Part shown: positions 15,559 to 23,611 of the stretch, in pieces
Layout: the number at the start of each line of letters is the position of its first letter
Numbering within the stretch: position 1 is the stretch's first letter
Origin: Fimbriimonas sp.
Lineage (GTDB): Bacteria > Armatimonadota > Fimbriimonadia > Fimbriimonadales > Fimbriimonadaceae
Assembly (NCBI GenBank): GCA_030447945.1
Contig: JAUJNV010000027.1
Span: 1 to 24,367 of the forward strand
Length of the DNA: 24,367 bases
Direction of reading: 5' to 3'
Position numbers and translations under genes: made by a program
The notes under the pieces: model-generated
What the model saw: only the letters and a program-made list of their open reading frames with translations
Databases searched by the model: none
What the model was told of the DNA's origin: nothing

Positions 15559-16365
15559 ATGATCGCACTCCAAGCCTTAGCCGTTCTCGCGATGCTTCAC
15601 CCGGCGGGCCTTCCGTCGTCCCCCCTTGAAGTCACCTTCACGTGCCCCGCGAATGTGGTGCAGGGCGAGCCCCTCCTCGTGGAGTGCCACATCCGCAACG
15701 TCTCCGACCAACCGGTCTGGATCGACCTCGCGCTCCCTCTGGTGACGCTAGGCGGGGCGGAGGTGACGCCGGTGGCTACCCTGCCCACGGCACCCACCGG
15801 AGCTGTCGACGAACTTCGACCCGGCCACCATATGACTCAGATGGGCCCTCGGCGCGAGGAGGCTTTTGTCGTTGTCGCTCTCGTTCTTCAAAAAACGCAG
15901 TCGCTCCTACCGGGGCCGAATTCCATCGCTCTGCACTTCCGCATAGCCTACACGCCTGGAGACAAGCGGCCCTACACGAAGTACCTCATAGAAAAGCCGA
16001 CATTTGCGGCGGTGGCGAGGCACTCGGAGATCCACACCGTCGAGGTGGAGCCAGCCACTCCCGACGCACTGCTGGCGGCGGCGTATCGTCTGAGCCGTAA
16101 AGCCACCCACCACAAAACCCGTGACCGCGCCGATGTCATGAAAGGCTTGCTTGCCATGCCCGTGGATGCCGAGCCGGCGTGGCGTGAGGCGCTCGTTCAT
16201 CAATACTTCACCGGTGCCGAGGCCATGTACATGGGCTTCGCGGCGAAGCGTCAGGACGCGGCGGGGCGGCGGACGATGGAGTTCTTGCTCGAGCTCGCCC
16301 AGCAGAGGAAGTCGGAACTCGTGCCACACATCCGCAAGATGCTGGCGGACGACAAGGGCAACTGA
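15559..16365 (+). CDS. Secreted protein of unknown function with Ig-like N-terminal half
   Basis: A 268-residue protein with a signal peptide (MIALQALAVLAMLHPAGLPS). Residues about 22-145 look like a beta-sandwich: LEVTFTCPANVVQGEPLLVE, CHIRNVSDQPVWIDLALPLV and NSIALHFRIAYTPG, the 'V-x-x-G-E-P-L-x-V-x-x-x-I-x-N-x-S' pattern seen in many bacterial Ig-fold/BsuPI-like domains. The C-terminal third is helical with TPDALLAAAYRLSRKATHHK and MEFLLELAQQRKSELVPHIR. No family is recognised. The frame is intact. A strong hairpin follows 18 bases after the stop, and the next gene converges from the other strand. Confidence 0.6.
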   Translation: MIALQALAVLAMLHPAGLPSSPLEVTFTCPANVVQGEPLLVECHIRNVSDQPVWIDLALPLVTLGGAEVTPVATLPTAPTGAVDELRPGHHMTQMGPRREEAFVVVALVLQKTQSLLPGPNSIALHFRIAYTPGDKRPYTKYLIEKPTFAAVARHSEIHTVEVEPATPDALLAAAYRLSRKATHHKTRDRADVMKGLLAMPVDAEPAWREALVHQYFTGAEAMYMGFAAKRQDAAGRRTMEFLLELAQQRKSELVPHIRKMLADDKGN

Positions 16366-16383
16366 GCCGTTCGATCTTCGTGA

Positions 16384-16420
16384 GCGGGTGGTGGCGAATG
16401 TTTTTCGCGCCACCACCCGC
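16384..16420. terminator. Perfect 13-bp stem between convergent genes
   Basis: GCGGGTGGTGGCG (16384-16396) pairs exactly with CGCCACCACCCGC (16408-16420) around an 11-base loop that contains five T. It lies 18 bases after the secreted-protein stop and 85 bases from the alcohol dehydrogenase stop, so it could serve both strands. The usual T-run after the stem is absent. Confidence 0.6.
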
Positions 16421-16479
16421 ACTGATGTCCCGCGCGACGTTCACACCGAGTGCCCCGGCCACGTGCGCACGGTGAGCCA

Positions 16480-16502
16480 GGCAGGGCACGCTCTGCCGCT
16501 AC
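16480..16502. repeat. Third copy of the GCTCTGCCGCTAC hairpin element
   Basis: GGCAGGGCACGCTCTGCC (16480-16497) forms an imperfect stem and is followed by GCTAC; the 13-base word at 16490-16502 is identical to those at 3901-3913 and 3839-3851 (reverse). It touches the alcohol dehydrogenase stop at 16505. Confidence 0.65.
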
Positions 16503-16504
16503 GG

Positions 16505-17608
16505 TTAGAAGAGGATCACGGAGCGGATGACGTCGCCGGTCTCCATCATGTGGAACGCGTCCTCCACTTCGTCCAGCGTGATCGTTCGGGTCACCATGCC
16601 GTCGAGGTCCAGCTTGCCCTGGAGGTAGAGCTGGGCGAGGAGGGGGAAGTCGTACGAGGGGAGCGTGTCGCCGGCGTGGCACACGCGCAGGGCGGCCTTG
16701 TTCCAGTAGAAGCCGGTATCCATGTCCGCGAGGTCGAGCGTGACGCTCGCGCCGGTGTCGGGCAGGCCGATGTGCGTCGCTGTGCCTGCGTAAGCGAGCA
16801 TCCGCACGGCCTGGTCGATGCACTGCGGCAGGCCAACCGCTTCGTAGGCGAAGTCCACCCCCTCCCCGTTCGCCAGCTCCCGCACGCGCGCCACCGGGTC
16901 GCCCTCGCGGGCGTCGACGACGTCCGTCGCGCCGAACCGCTTCGCCCACTCCAGCTTGGTCGGCGAGAGGTCCACGCCGATGATCTGCTTCGCGTGCGCA
17001 AGCCGCGCGCCCTGGATGACGCTCAGCCCCACGCCGCCGCAGCCGATGACCGCCACGCGCGCGCCCGGCCACATGGGCGAGGTGTTCATCACCGCCCCCA
17101 CGCCCGTCACCACGCCGCACGCTATGAGGCACGCCTTGTCCAACGGCATCTCGGCGGGCATCTTGATCGCCGCCTTGCTGTGAACCACGGTGTAGTTCGA
17201 GAACGTTCCGCACCGCAGGACCTGGGACAGTAGCGCGTCGTCCGCCTTGCGGTGGATTCGCAGCCCCGGCCGCAGCGCGGCCCAGCACCGGCGAAGATCG
17301 CCGCGCGAGCAAGCGGGGCAGCTCCCGCAAGGCGCGCGATAGGCGATCACCACCGGGTCGCCCGGCGCGAGGTCCTTGACCCCCTCACCCACCTGCTCGA
17401 CGATGCCCGCCCCCTCGTGCCCGAGCAAGATGGGGAAGTTCATCCCCATCCCCTGCATGTTCTTCACGTGCAGGTCGGTGTGGCAGACGCCGCTGGCCAC
17501 GAGGCGCACCAGCACCTCCATCGGCCCCGGCGAGTCCAAATAAACGTCTTCGACCACGGCCGGCGCCCCCGGCTCGACCAGAATCGCGGCCCTACCCTCG
17601 TATGCCAT
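16505..17608 (-). CDS. Zinc-dependent alcohol dehydrogenase, class III-like
   Basis: A 367-residue medium-chain dehydrogenase. Catalytic zinc ligands are visible as Cys42 (GVCHTD), His64-Glu65 (LLGHEGAG) and Cys164 (LIACGVVTG); the structural zinc site is Cys94, Cys97, Cys100 and Cys108 (CGSCPACSRGDLRRC). The NAD-binding loop is VAVIGCGGVGLSVIQGA and the acidic residue after it is in IIGVDLSPTKLEWAK, pointing to NAD rather than NADP. Organisation resembles class III and NDMA-dependent-type enzymes acting on aldehydes or glutathione/mycothiol adducts; the substrate is not fixed by sequence. The frame is intact. The ATG has TAATCT six bases upstream and no Shine-Dalgarno. Confidence 0.92.
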   Translation of the reverse strand: MAYEGRAAILVEPGAPAVVEDVYLDSPGPMEVLVRLVASGVCHTDLHVKNMQGMGMNFPILLGHEGAGIVEQVGEGVKDLAPGDPVVIAYRAPCGSCPACSRGDLRRCWAALRPGLRIHRKADDALLSQVLRCGTFSNYTVVHSKAAIKMPAEMPLDKACLIACGVVTGVGAVMNTSPMWPGARVAVIGCGGVGLSVIQGARLAHAKQIIGVDLSPTKLEWAKRFGATDVVDAREGDPVARVRELANGEGVDFAYEAVGLPQCIDQAVRMLAYAGTATHIGLPDTGASVTLDLADMDTGFYWNKAALRVCHAGDTLPSYDFPLLAQLYLQGKLDLDGMVTRTITLDEVEDAFHMMETGDVIRSVILF

Positions 17609-17614
17609 AGCGAA

Positions 17615-17620
17615 AGATTA
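17615..17620 (-). promoter_or_regulatory. Leaderless-type -10 hexamer TAATCT before the alcohol dehydrogenase
   Basis: TAATCT on the minus strand is followed by six bases and the ATG at 17606-17608, with no Shine-Dalgarno in between. Confidence 0.45.
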
Positions 17621-17638
17621 GCAAATCCGGGGCCGTGG

Positions 17639-17706
17639 TGTTCAGTCTTCAGGTGTTGGGTGTTCAGGAAGGCTAGTTCATCACTCATCAGCCACCAGCC
17701 ATCAGC
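17639..17706. repeat. Two heptamer arrays at the end of the GDPD gene
   Basis: First array: TGTTCAG, TCTTCAG, GTGTTGG, GTGTTCA (17639-17666). Second array: CATCACT, CATCAGC, CACCAGC, CATCAGC (17679-17706), the same word family as at 13307-13341. The second array overlaps the stop of the GDPD gene (17688-17690) and encodes its last residues LMAGG, so the repeat has invaded or created the gene's 3' end. Confidence 0.7.
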
Positions 17707-18458
17707 CCTGCAAGTTGCCCTCGCACGTCCCTCGGATGGTCCGTAATGATGAAGTTGACGCGAAGCTCCTCCAGACGCGCGACCTCCGGCCCTTGGCGGA
17801 CGGTCCAGGACGAAGAGGGACCTTCTGCTCGCGCGCCATCCGCGCCAGCTCGGGCGTCGCTCGACGGAACTGGACACCCATCGCGTCCGCGCGGATCGTC
17901 TTCAGGGTCTCGAAGACCTTCTCGGGGTTCGACGGGTCGGCGACGAGCCACACGCCGACTTGCGCCGGGTTCAGCCCTTCACCCGTCCCACCTGCTCGGC
18001 GGAGAATCCGAAGACGACCGACTGCTCGACCATCCTCTTCTTCAGGTGGTCCACGACCTTCCGCTCGACACCCTCGCCGTCTTTGATCTCCACCACCAAC
18101 ACCGTCCGGTCCTTCGTGAACTTCGTCAGCTCGGCCAGCGTCGGCACACCGTCAGCGCCATCGTCGCCGCGGGCGTACCTTCACCGCGCTCCTCCAGCGA
18201 CGTCGTCCGGTCGAGGGTGCTGTCGCGCATGATCATCATCTCGCCGTCCGCGCTGGAGGTGGACGTCGCACTCGACGGCAGCCGCGCCGGCCGCGATTCC
18301 CGCCTCAAAGGCGGGCGAGGTGTTTTCCGGGCTTGTAGGCCGCGGCCCCTCGGTGCCCATCGACGAGGGTCTGGGCCTGCGAGTCTCGGAGAATGGTTCC
18401 TCGACCGAGGGCTTTTCCACTGCTGAAGACGGCGAGAGTGATCAAGAGGGCGGGTCAT
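17688..18458 (-). CDS. Glycerophosphodiester phosphodiesterase (GDPD), several frameshifts
   Basis: Hydrolyses glycerophosphodiesters to glycerol-3-phosphate and an alcohol. Joined frames give an N-terminal hydrophobic leader (ITLAVFSSGKALG), the catalytic QAQTLVDGHRGAAAY with the His-Arg-Gly motif, then SPENTSPAFEAGIAAGAAAV followed by ECDVHLQ, DGEMMIMRDSTLDRTTSLEE, TKFTKDRTVLVVEIKDGEGV, HLKKRMVEQSVVFGFSAEQV and WLVADPSNPEKVFETLKTIR, and finally LRVNFIITDHPRDVRGQLAG. These match the GDPD core (HRG...PENT..AF...G...E.DV..DG..V..HD, EIK, TD.P). Frame changes fall near 18330, 18255, 18180, 17970 and 17805. The start is either the ATG at 18458 or, without an early shift, the TTG at 18445. The gene begins 2 bases after the prepilin stop, so they are likely co-transcribed. 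Confidence 0.78.
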
Positions 18459-18460
18459 CG

Positions 18461-19286
18461 CTACGATATGGCTCCGTGGTAAGGCATTTTGCCCGGCTCC
18501 ACGTGGTCGTGTCCGCGAGTTGGGGAGCAGGCGGATTTAGCGCGAGCTTGCCCGCCATCGAGCGGAGCCACTGCCTTGCGCCACTTGCGCTGCCGGCCAT
18601 CACGAACGGCGCGGCCACCCGTGGCGAAGGGAGAGCCGCCGAAGATCTGGTTCCAGGCTCGCCGCCGGGCTCGGCCAAGGCGCCGTTGTCCGCATCGAAG
18701 TCGTTCGCGTCGTCGTCCTCGCGCCCGGGGTCCTTGGCGAAGCTGAACATGATCTTGTCCGACACGGCCCGCAGGTCGAGGCGTTGGAGCTGGTGCTGAT
18801 CGTCCTCTGCTCTGCCGCCGAAGCCGCCGTACTGTGGAGCAGCTCGTCGTTCCGCGCGTAGTGCCCGGCGTAGGCACGTTTCCGGCGCTGGACGCCGTTC
18901 CGACGGGCATGTTCGGTAGTGGACCTCGCTGGGGATGGGCGCGGAGGAGGCTGGGCATGTCCGTAAACCGGAAAGCCCAGAACGGCGCTGGTAGGGCCGA
19001 GGGGCGTGAAGAGGCCGGGTCGAGGAAGACGTCGATGCTCGTGTACGGGAGCAGGTCGACGTGCATGTCGTACCACTTGCGCCCGGACCCAGTCCTCGTT
19101 GTCGTTCATGTAGAGGAAGGTCGCCGTCCCCAACTGCTTCGCGTTGCTCAGCGCCTGCGTCTTCTTCGCCGCTGCCTTCGCTTGGGCAAAGACGGGGAAG
19201 AGGATCGCGGCGAGGATCGCGATGATCGCGATGACCACCAGCAGTTCGATGAGTATGAATCCGGCGCTACGTCGTGCCCTTGCCAT
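18461..19286 (-). CDS. Type II/IV prepilin-like protein (DUF1559 H-X9-DG type), frameshifted
   Basis: The N-terminus [20 protein letters not shown] followed by [20 protein letters not shown] is a prepilin peptidase site (cleavage after Gly9, Glu at mature position 5, with Ile replacing the common Thr in GFTLIE) and hydrophobic helix. [20 protein letters not shown] and NDNED follow, as in the pseudopilin-like families abundant in Armatimonadota and Planctomycetota. Other frames continue [20 protein letters not shown] and [20 protein letters not shown], and near the end a segment that can be restored to [16 protein letters not shown], which resembles the H-X9-DG signature. At least four frame changes lie between about 18600 and 19080. 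Mature protein is probably on the outer surface. Confidence 0.75.
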
Positions 19287-19391
19287 AAGACCAGGGTGGG
19301 CTCGAATATTAAGCGGGCGTTAGTGCGACGAATATAACGCACTCTTAACTTCCTGATCCCCCGCGACCCGTGGGGAATGTGTGAGCACTTT
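19287..19391. other. A/T-richer upstream region of the prepilin gene
   Basis: Contains TATATT and TAATAT on the minus strand near 19305-19345 and a short inverted repeat AGTGCG...CGCACT (about 19322-19345). It is probably the prepilin promoter region; no precise start site can be chosen. Confidence 0.3.
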
Positions 19392-19598
19392 CCGGACCCT
19401 CGCTTTTTGCTCCGGCAAAGGGAGAGGGGGCAGGGGGTGAGGGTTCTGGGGCAGTCCCGCAGGGCAGAGGGTGCAGGCGGAGACCGCGGGACACGTCTGG
19501 ACTATCAGTCACCCATCAGCTATCACCCATCACTTCCCGGAACCCTCACCCCTGCTCCCCTCTCTCCTCGTGGCCGAGCAAAAGGCGAGGGGGTCCGG
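19392..19598. repeat. 207-base nested inverted repeat (MITE-like or terminator array)
   Basis: The left arm 19392-19451 and the right arm 19536-19598 are imperfect reverse complements over about 60 bases; both contain CCGGACC, CTCGC, TTTTGCTC and a run resembling GCAGGGGTGAGGGTTC. Between them lies a heptamer-like block, CTATCAGTCACCCATCAGCT and ATCACCCATCACTT (19502-19535), related to the TGATGGC family. No reading frame is inside. It separates the prepilin gene from the gene upstream on the minus strand. Confidence 0.7.
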
Positions 19599-19626
19599 AC
19601 GTCTCTCTACCGCCACTTTGTGGGGT

Positions 19627-20202
19627 CTACAGGCCCGCTAGCCTCGCGAGGTGATCGCGGTAGCAGTCGGAGCACACGTCGGGCACGAGCCCCGCCGGGA
19701 TTCTCCCGCGGCCGGAAGCGCCCCTCGGCCAGCGCTTCCTCAACCTCGACCCACGTGCCGATATTCAGCCTGCGGCAGAAGGTGCAGCACGGCAGCCGCT
19801 CGTCGGACCGCGGCGCCCTCCGGGTCGAGGAGCGGCACCGGCGTGGCGGGGCCCGTCCGTGCGGGCAACGACCGTATGTCCAGCTCGCTATTGGAAAGGA
19901 GCGCGATGCTCATCCGGAACTCACGCCGCGCGTCTGTGACGTCGCCCCCCGGCACGGAAGCTCAGGCGACGTCGTCTCGGCGACCCGCTCGAAGAGCAGC
20001 CGGTAGATCTCCTGAACCTGCTCCCCCGGCAGGTACTTGCACACGGAGGTGCCGAGCGCCCGGACGGGTAACCTGGCCACTGTACGCGCGAGTGCGAGCT
20101 GCACCCAGAGCCCGGATCCATCTGAACGACCATCGTCCGCATCAAGCCGAAACCCGATGACCAGCCCGGCGGGCTTCTCCAGTCGCGGCGGGCGGCTCCC
20201 AT
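19627..20202 (-). CDS. PAS-like protein with C-terminal CxxC...CxxC zinc knuckle (frameshifted)
   Basis: Joined frames give RLEKPAGLVIGFRLDADDGR, VQLALARTVARLPVRALGTS, VCKYLPGEQVQEIYRLLFER, VAETTSPELPCRG, then DVTDARREFRMSIALLSNSE and LDIRSLPARTGPATPVPLLD, and finally LPCCTFCRRLNIGTWVEVEE, ALAEGRFRPRE and GLVPDVCSDCYRDHLARLAG. The central part resembles bacterial proteins with a PAS-like domain and the pattern 'R-C-D..E.RR.M'; the tail 'LP-C-x2-C-x..W.....-V-C-x2-C' is the common zinc-binding end of such proteins and of some sensor kinases. Frame changes lie near 20100, 19930, 19800 and 19700. The start at 20202 (ATG) is uncertain. Likely a cytoplasmic sensory or redox-responsive protein; no partner is visible. 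Confidence 0.5.
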
Positions 20203-20248
20203 GCCTCGTGATCCTACACTACACCGCGCCCACTACGACCCGCCCGAG

Positions 20249-22808
20249 CTAGAGCCGTGGATCGACCGGCTCGCTCTCCATCGCGAGGACGCCGAACACG
20301 CACTGCAGTACCCGCCGCAACGGCTCGCGGCGCACGAAGCGCTCCAGCGCCCGATGCTCAGGGCGAACTTCGCGCGCGGCGAGGGAGCGTCATCTCCGAG
20401 CGACCGTCGCCGCAGGCGGTCCAGGTTCTCCGGCCGCAGATACTCCGGGCCGTAGATATAGCAATCCGCAGTACCCGCGCCGCGCACCTTGACGGCGGGC
20501 TGCACCATCCTTCGGACCACGCGCCACGAACTCCAACGGCTTCACCACCATCCCTCGCCCCCACGCCCGGTGTGCTTTCCCAACGCGTCGCCGCCGTGGC
20601 GTCCGTCCATGCGGCCGGACCACGCGCCACGGGCCGGAACAGGACGGGAGTCGCCTGTGCGACAGACCTCGGCGAGCGTCCCATGTGCCACGCGTGATCC
20701 TTCTCCACGTGCGTGGCCCCCTCGCTCGCCAGCAGGTGGAACGGCGCGAGCCGGAGGTCGTCCAGCGAGTCCACGCTCCAGCAGTACCGCCGGTACGCCT
20801 CCCGATACGCGGCGGCGTCCCCCGCCCGCGCCTCCAGCCGGCCCACCAGCGACGCGAGCACCCCCTCGGCGTCGGGCGCGGCGGCCCTCGCCACCGCGAG
20901 CGCCGCGCCCGTCGAGGCGATCGCCGAGGTCCCCACCGGCGCGTACTGCCTCCGCAGAAGCTCCTGGGCCTTCGCCGACCAGGGCATCAGCTCGCAGTCC
21001 AAGACCACCCAGTCCGACTCCAGACGCTCGTAGATCCCCGCCGCCGCGAGCGCCGCGTCCGCCCGCCCGAGCAGCGCCGCTTCGAGGCCCGTGTCTTCGA
21101 AAAACCGCCGCCCGGTGCGGGTGAGGACCGCGCCCGACTCGCCCGTATCCACCCCGAACCGCGCCCGCGCGACCTCGGGGTTGCGGCAGACGACGGCCAC
21201 CGCCCGCGAGCCCATGTGCTTCTCCTGGCACACCACCTTGGGCACGCCCTGGCTGCGGAAGTAGGAGAAAGCCTCCTCCGGGTGCTCCAGCAACCCCGGC
21301 CGCGTCGAGGTCTCGACGGGCGACATCGCGGGCGGGAGGTAGACGAGCCACTTGGGGTGCGCGGCGAACCGGCTCATCGTCTCCAGCGCCGCCGAGGAGT
21401 TCTCTTCACGCACGATCACGGTGCCCCGCAGGCGCGTCTGGATGATCCGCTTGCCGGAGACGTCCTCCAGGTCCAGCACGTCGTCCAGGACGTGCTGGGA
21501 GGAGAGCCCTTCCTCGGCGGCCAGGAAGGGGCGGATGGGGTCGGCGTAGACGGCGCGCGCGGGGACGGAGACGAGCTCCATCTCGGGATAGCGCAGGGCG
21601 GTGAGCTTGCCGCCGAAGGCGCATCCCGTGTCGATGTTGATCGTGTTGTTCAGCCACTCCGCCTCGGGCACGGGCGTGTGGCCGTAGACGACCCGCGCGC
21701 TTCCCCGGTAGTCGGCGGCCCAGTTGTAGCGGATAGGCAGGCCGAACTCGTCCGTCTCGCCCGTGGTCTCACCGTACAAAGCGAACTCGCGCACCCGCCC
21801 GGACGCGCGGCCCTGCATCTCCTCGCGCATCCCCGCGTGCGCGACGACGAGCCGCCCCCCGTCCATCACGTAGTGGCTGATGAGCCCGTCGAGGAACTTG
21901 ACCACCCGCTCCCGGAACTCCTTGGTCTCCTTCTCCAACTGCTCCAGCGTCCCGGCGAGCCCATGCGAAGTCTTGACGTTCTTCCCCTGAAGCGCCCGCA
22001 GCAGCTTGACGTCATGGTTCCCCGGCACACAGATCGCATCCCCCCGCTCGCACATCTCCATCACCAGCCGAAGAACCCCGGCGGAGTCGGGGCCGCGGTC
22101 GGTGAGGTCGCCGAGGAAGATGATTTTGCGGTGTTGCGGTGTTACGGTATTGCGGTCTTCCGGATCCGCAATACCGTAACACCGTAATACCGCAACACTG
22201 AGCTTCGCCAACAGCTCCTCCAGCTCCCCCAAACACCCATGCACGTCGCCGATGATGTCGAACGGCCCCGGGACGCGCCTGAGGTCCGTCCAGAGCGCTT
22301 GGCGCTCGGGGACCGCCGTGTCGATCTCCTCGACCGAGCGGAGGATGTGGACGTGCCGGAACCCCTCCTTGTGGAGCCCGCCGAGCGAGCGGCGGAGGTC
22401 GCGGGTCTGGTTGCGCACGACGTGCGGCCCAAAACCACGGTCGGGCCGCCCCGCGTTGCGCTCCTGGCAAATATCCTCCGGCGTGAGAAACACGATCGCG
22501 ACCGCCATCGCGTGGTGCTCCCGCGCGAGGGCGATCAGGGGTTGGCGCGCCGTGTCCTGCACGTTCGTCGCGTCGACGACGACGAGCCGGTTCCGCTCCA
22601 GACGCTTGCGCACGATGAAGTGCAGCAGATCGAAGGCGTCGTTCGTGACCGTCTGGTCTGTCTCATCGTCCGCCACGATCCCTCGGCACGCATCGGACGA
22701 CACGACCTCCGTCGGGAGGAAGTGCTTGCGCGCGAACGTGGACTTCCCACTCCCCGACGCGCCGACGAGCAGCACCAGGGACGGATTCGGCAGCGTGAGA
22801 GACCTCAT
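20249..22808 (-). CDS. Bacterial polynucleotide kinase-phosphatase (Pnkp), with an in-frame palindrome insertion
   Basis: About 853 codons with the three Pnkp modules that end-heal and prepare RNA for sealing: an N-terminal kinase (P-loop GASGSGKST at residues 16-24; VVVDATNVQDTARQPLIALA), a metallophosphatase (FDIIGDVHGCLGELEELLAK, KIIFLGDLTDRGPDS, CVPGNHDVKLL) and a ligase-like adenylyltransferase with nucleotidyl-lysine Lys530 in CQEKHMGSRAVAVV and, after frame changes, GRGGEGMVVKPLEFVARGPK, MVQPAVKVRGAG and YIYGPEYLRPENLDRLRRRS. The end LERFVRREPLRRVLQCVFGV LAMESEP is also in another frame. At least four frame changes occur from 20680 to 20350. Residues about 203-227 (AVLRCYGIADPEDRNTVTPQ) are encoded by an octamer palindrome. 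ATG 22808 is preferred over the TTG at 22820. Hen1, the usual methyltransferase partner, is not in the window. Confidence 0.93.
22128..22198. repeat. Octamer-iterated palindrome (unit RCGGTRTT), copy 2, inside pnkp
   Basis: Arms 22128-22155 and 22166-22198 are reverse complements with two mismatches in 28 bases; the loop is TCTTCCGGAT. The same octamer words and spacing occur in the intergenic copy at 8063-8131. It lies between the metallophosphatase motifs GDVHGC and GDLTDRG and is read through in frame. Confidence 0.85.
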
Positions 22809-22838
22809 GCGGGAAGGCAATTGTGACGCATCGGGCGG

Positions 22839-23609
22839 CTACGGCTGCTGCATGACTTGGCGAAGCCTTATGACTAGACGGAGCCTTACAAGGAGATCGC
22901 TTAGTTCCTGCCGGGTAATCGGCTCCTCTCGCAGCGTGCTTGCCGCCGCTTCTTCCTCCAGCCTCGCGAAGAGGCGCTCGATCCGCTCACGATGAGGGTC
23001 TAGCGGTTCGCCCAACTCCCCTTTTTCCCGCCCCTCCACCTTGCGTGCGATGAGGTCCGGCAGAACCTCCTCCCGGTACATCGCCGCAAGGGTGGACAGG
23101 TTCGCTTCGATCGCCCCACTGCGCATGAGATGGATGCCGGTGAGGAGCACGCGATAGGTGTAGAGGAGCGGCTTGAGTTTGGGCGTCTCGTCTTTCTGCA
23201 CCCGTGTCCACTCGGAATGCGCGAAGCCGGAGTAATGGTGGACGTGGTGCTTCGTGACGCACCCGCGCCCGAGAGCTTTCAGCTCGTCGTGGACAGGCTT
23301 GGTCTGCACGACGAGGGGCGAGAAGAGCTGCTCCAGCACGTAGCCGTTCCGGCGGAGCATGAGCGTGAAGAACTTGCGCGCGTCGTGCGTCACGAGGTCG
23401 ATCTCCTTCCCCTCGATCACGCGCGACACCTCCACCGTCTCCTCCGGCGGGTCCAGCCCCAGCACCGCCTCGGCGGGCAGGACGTGGACACCCCGGATAT
23501 CGAAGTCCGAGTCAGGCGACGCAAAGCCGTACAGGTGCGCCCCGCTCACGGTGGCGAATAGGAGCGGATGGGGCTGCTCTTCGGCGACTTTTTGGAGAAG
23601 AGGCAACAT
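22839..23609 (-). CDS. COG3541-type nucleotidyltransferase (DNA polymerase beta superfamily)
   Basis: A 256-residue protein. The nucleotidyltransferase core is LLFATVSGAHLYGFASPDSD FDIRGV, with the metal-binding Asp35 and Asp37; the helix-turn serine of the usual GS motif is in SGAH. Downstream blocks RKFFTLMLRRNGYVLEQLFS, HHYSGFAHSEWTRVQKDETP and YTYRVLLTGIHLMRSGAIEA are the helical C-terminal part of this family. Target unknown; members are often found next to Pnkp or RtcB, so a role in RNA repair or tRNA modification is inferred. It begins 2 bases after the ABM gene and ends 30 bases before pnkp, so all are in one operon. No frameshift. Confidence 0.85.
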   Translation of the reverse strand: MLPLLQKVAEEQPHPLLFATVSGAHLYGFASPDSDFDIRGVHVLPAEAVLGLDPPEETVEVSRVIEGKEIDLVTHDARKFFTLMLRRNGYVLEQLFSPLVVQTKPVHDELKALGRGCVTKHHVHHYSGFAHSEWTRVQKDETPKLKPLLYTYRVLLTGIHLMRSGAIEANLSTLAAMYREEVLPDLIARKVEGREKGELGEPLDPHRERIERLFARLEEEAAASTLREEPITRQELSDLLVRLRLVIRLRQVMQQP

Positions 23610-23611
23610 CC

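Noticed and set aside
16391..17233. Plus-strand frame after the secreted protein (reads over the alcohol dehydrogenase)
   Set aside because: Antisense shadow with His/Arg-rich composition; the minus strand has all zinc ligands of the dehydrogenase.
20685..22187. Long plus-strand open frame of 500 codons opposite pnkp
   Set aside because: Arg/His/Val-rich composition without motifs, while the opposite strand encodes recognisable Pnkp domains.
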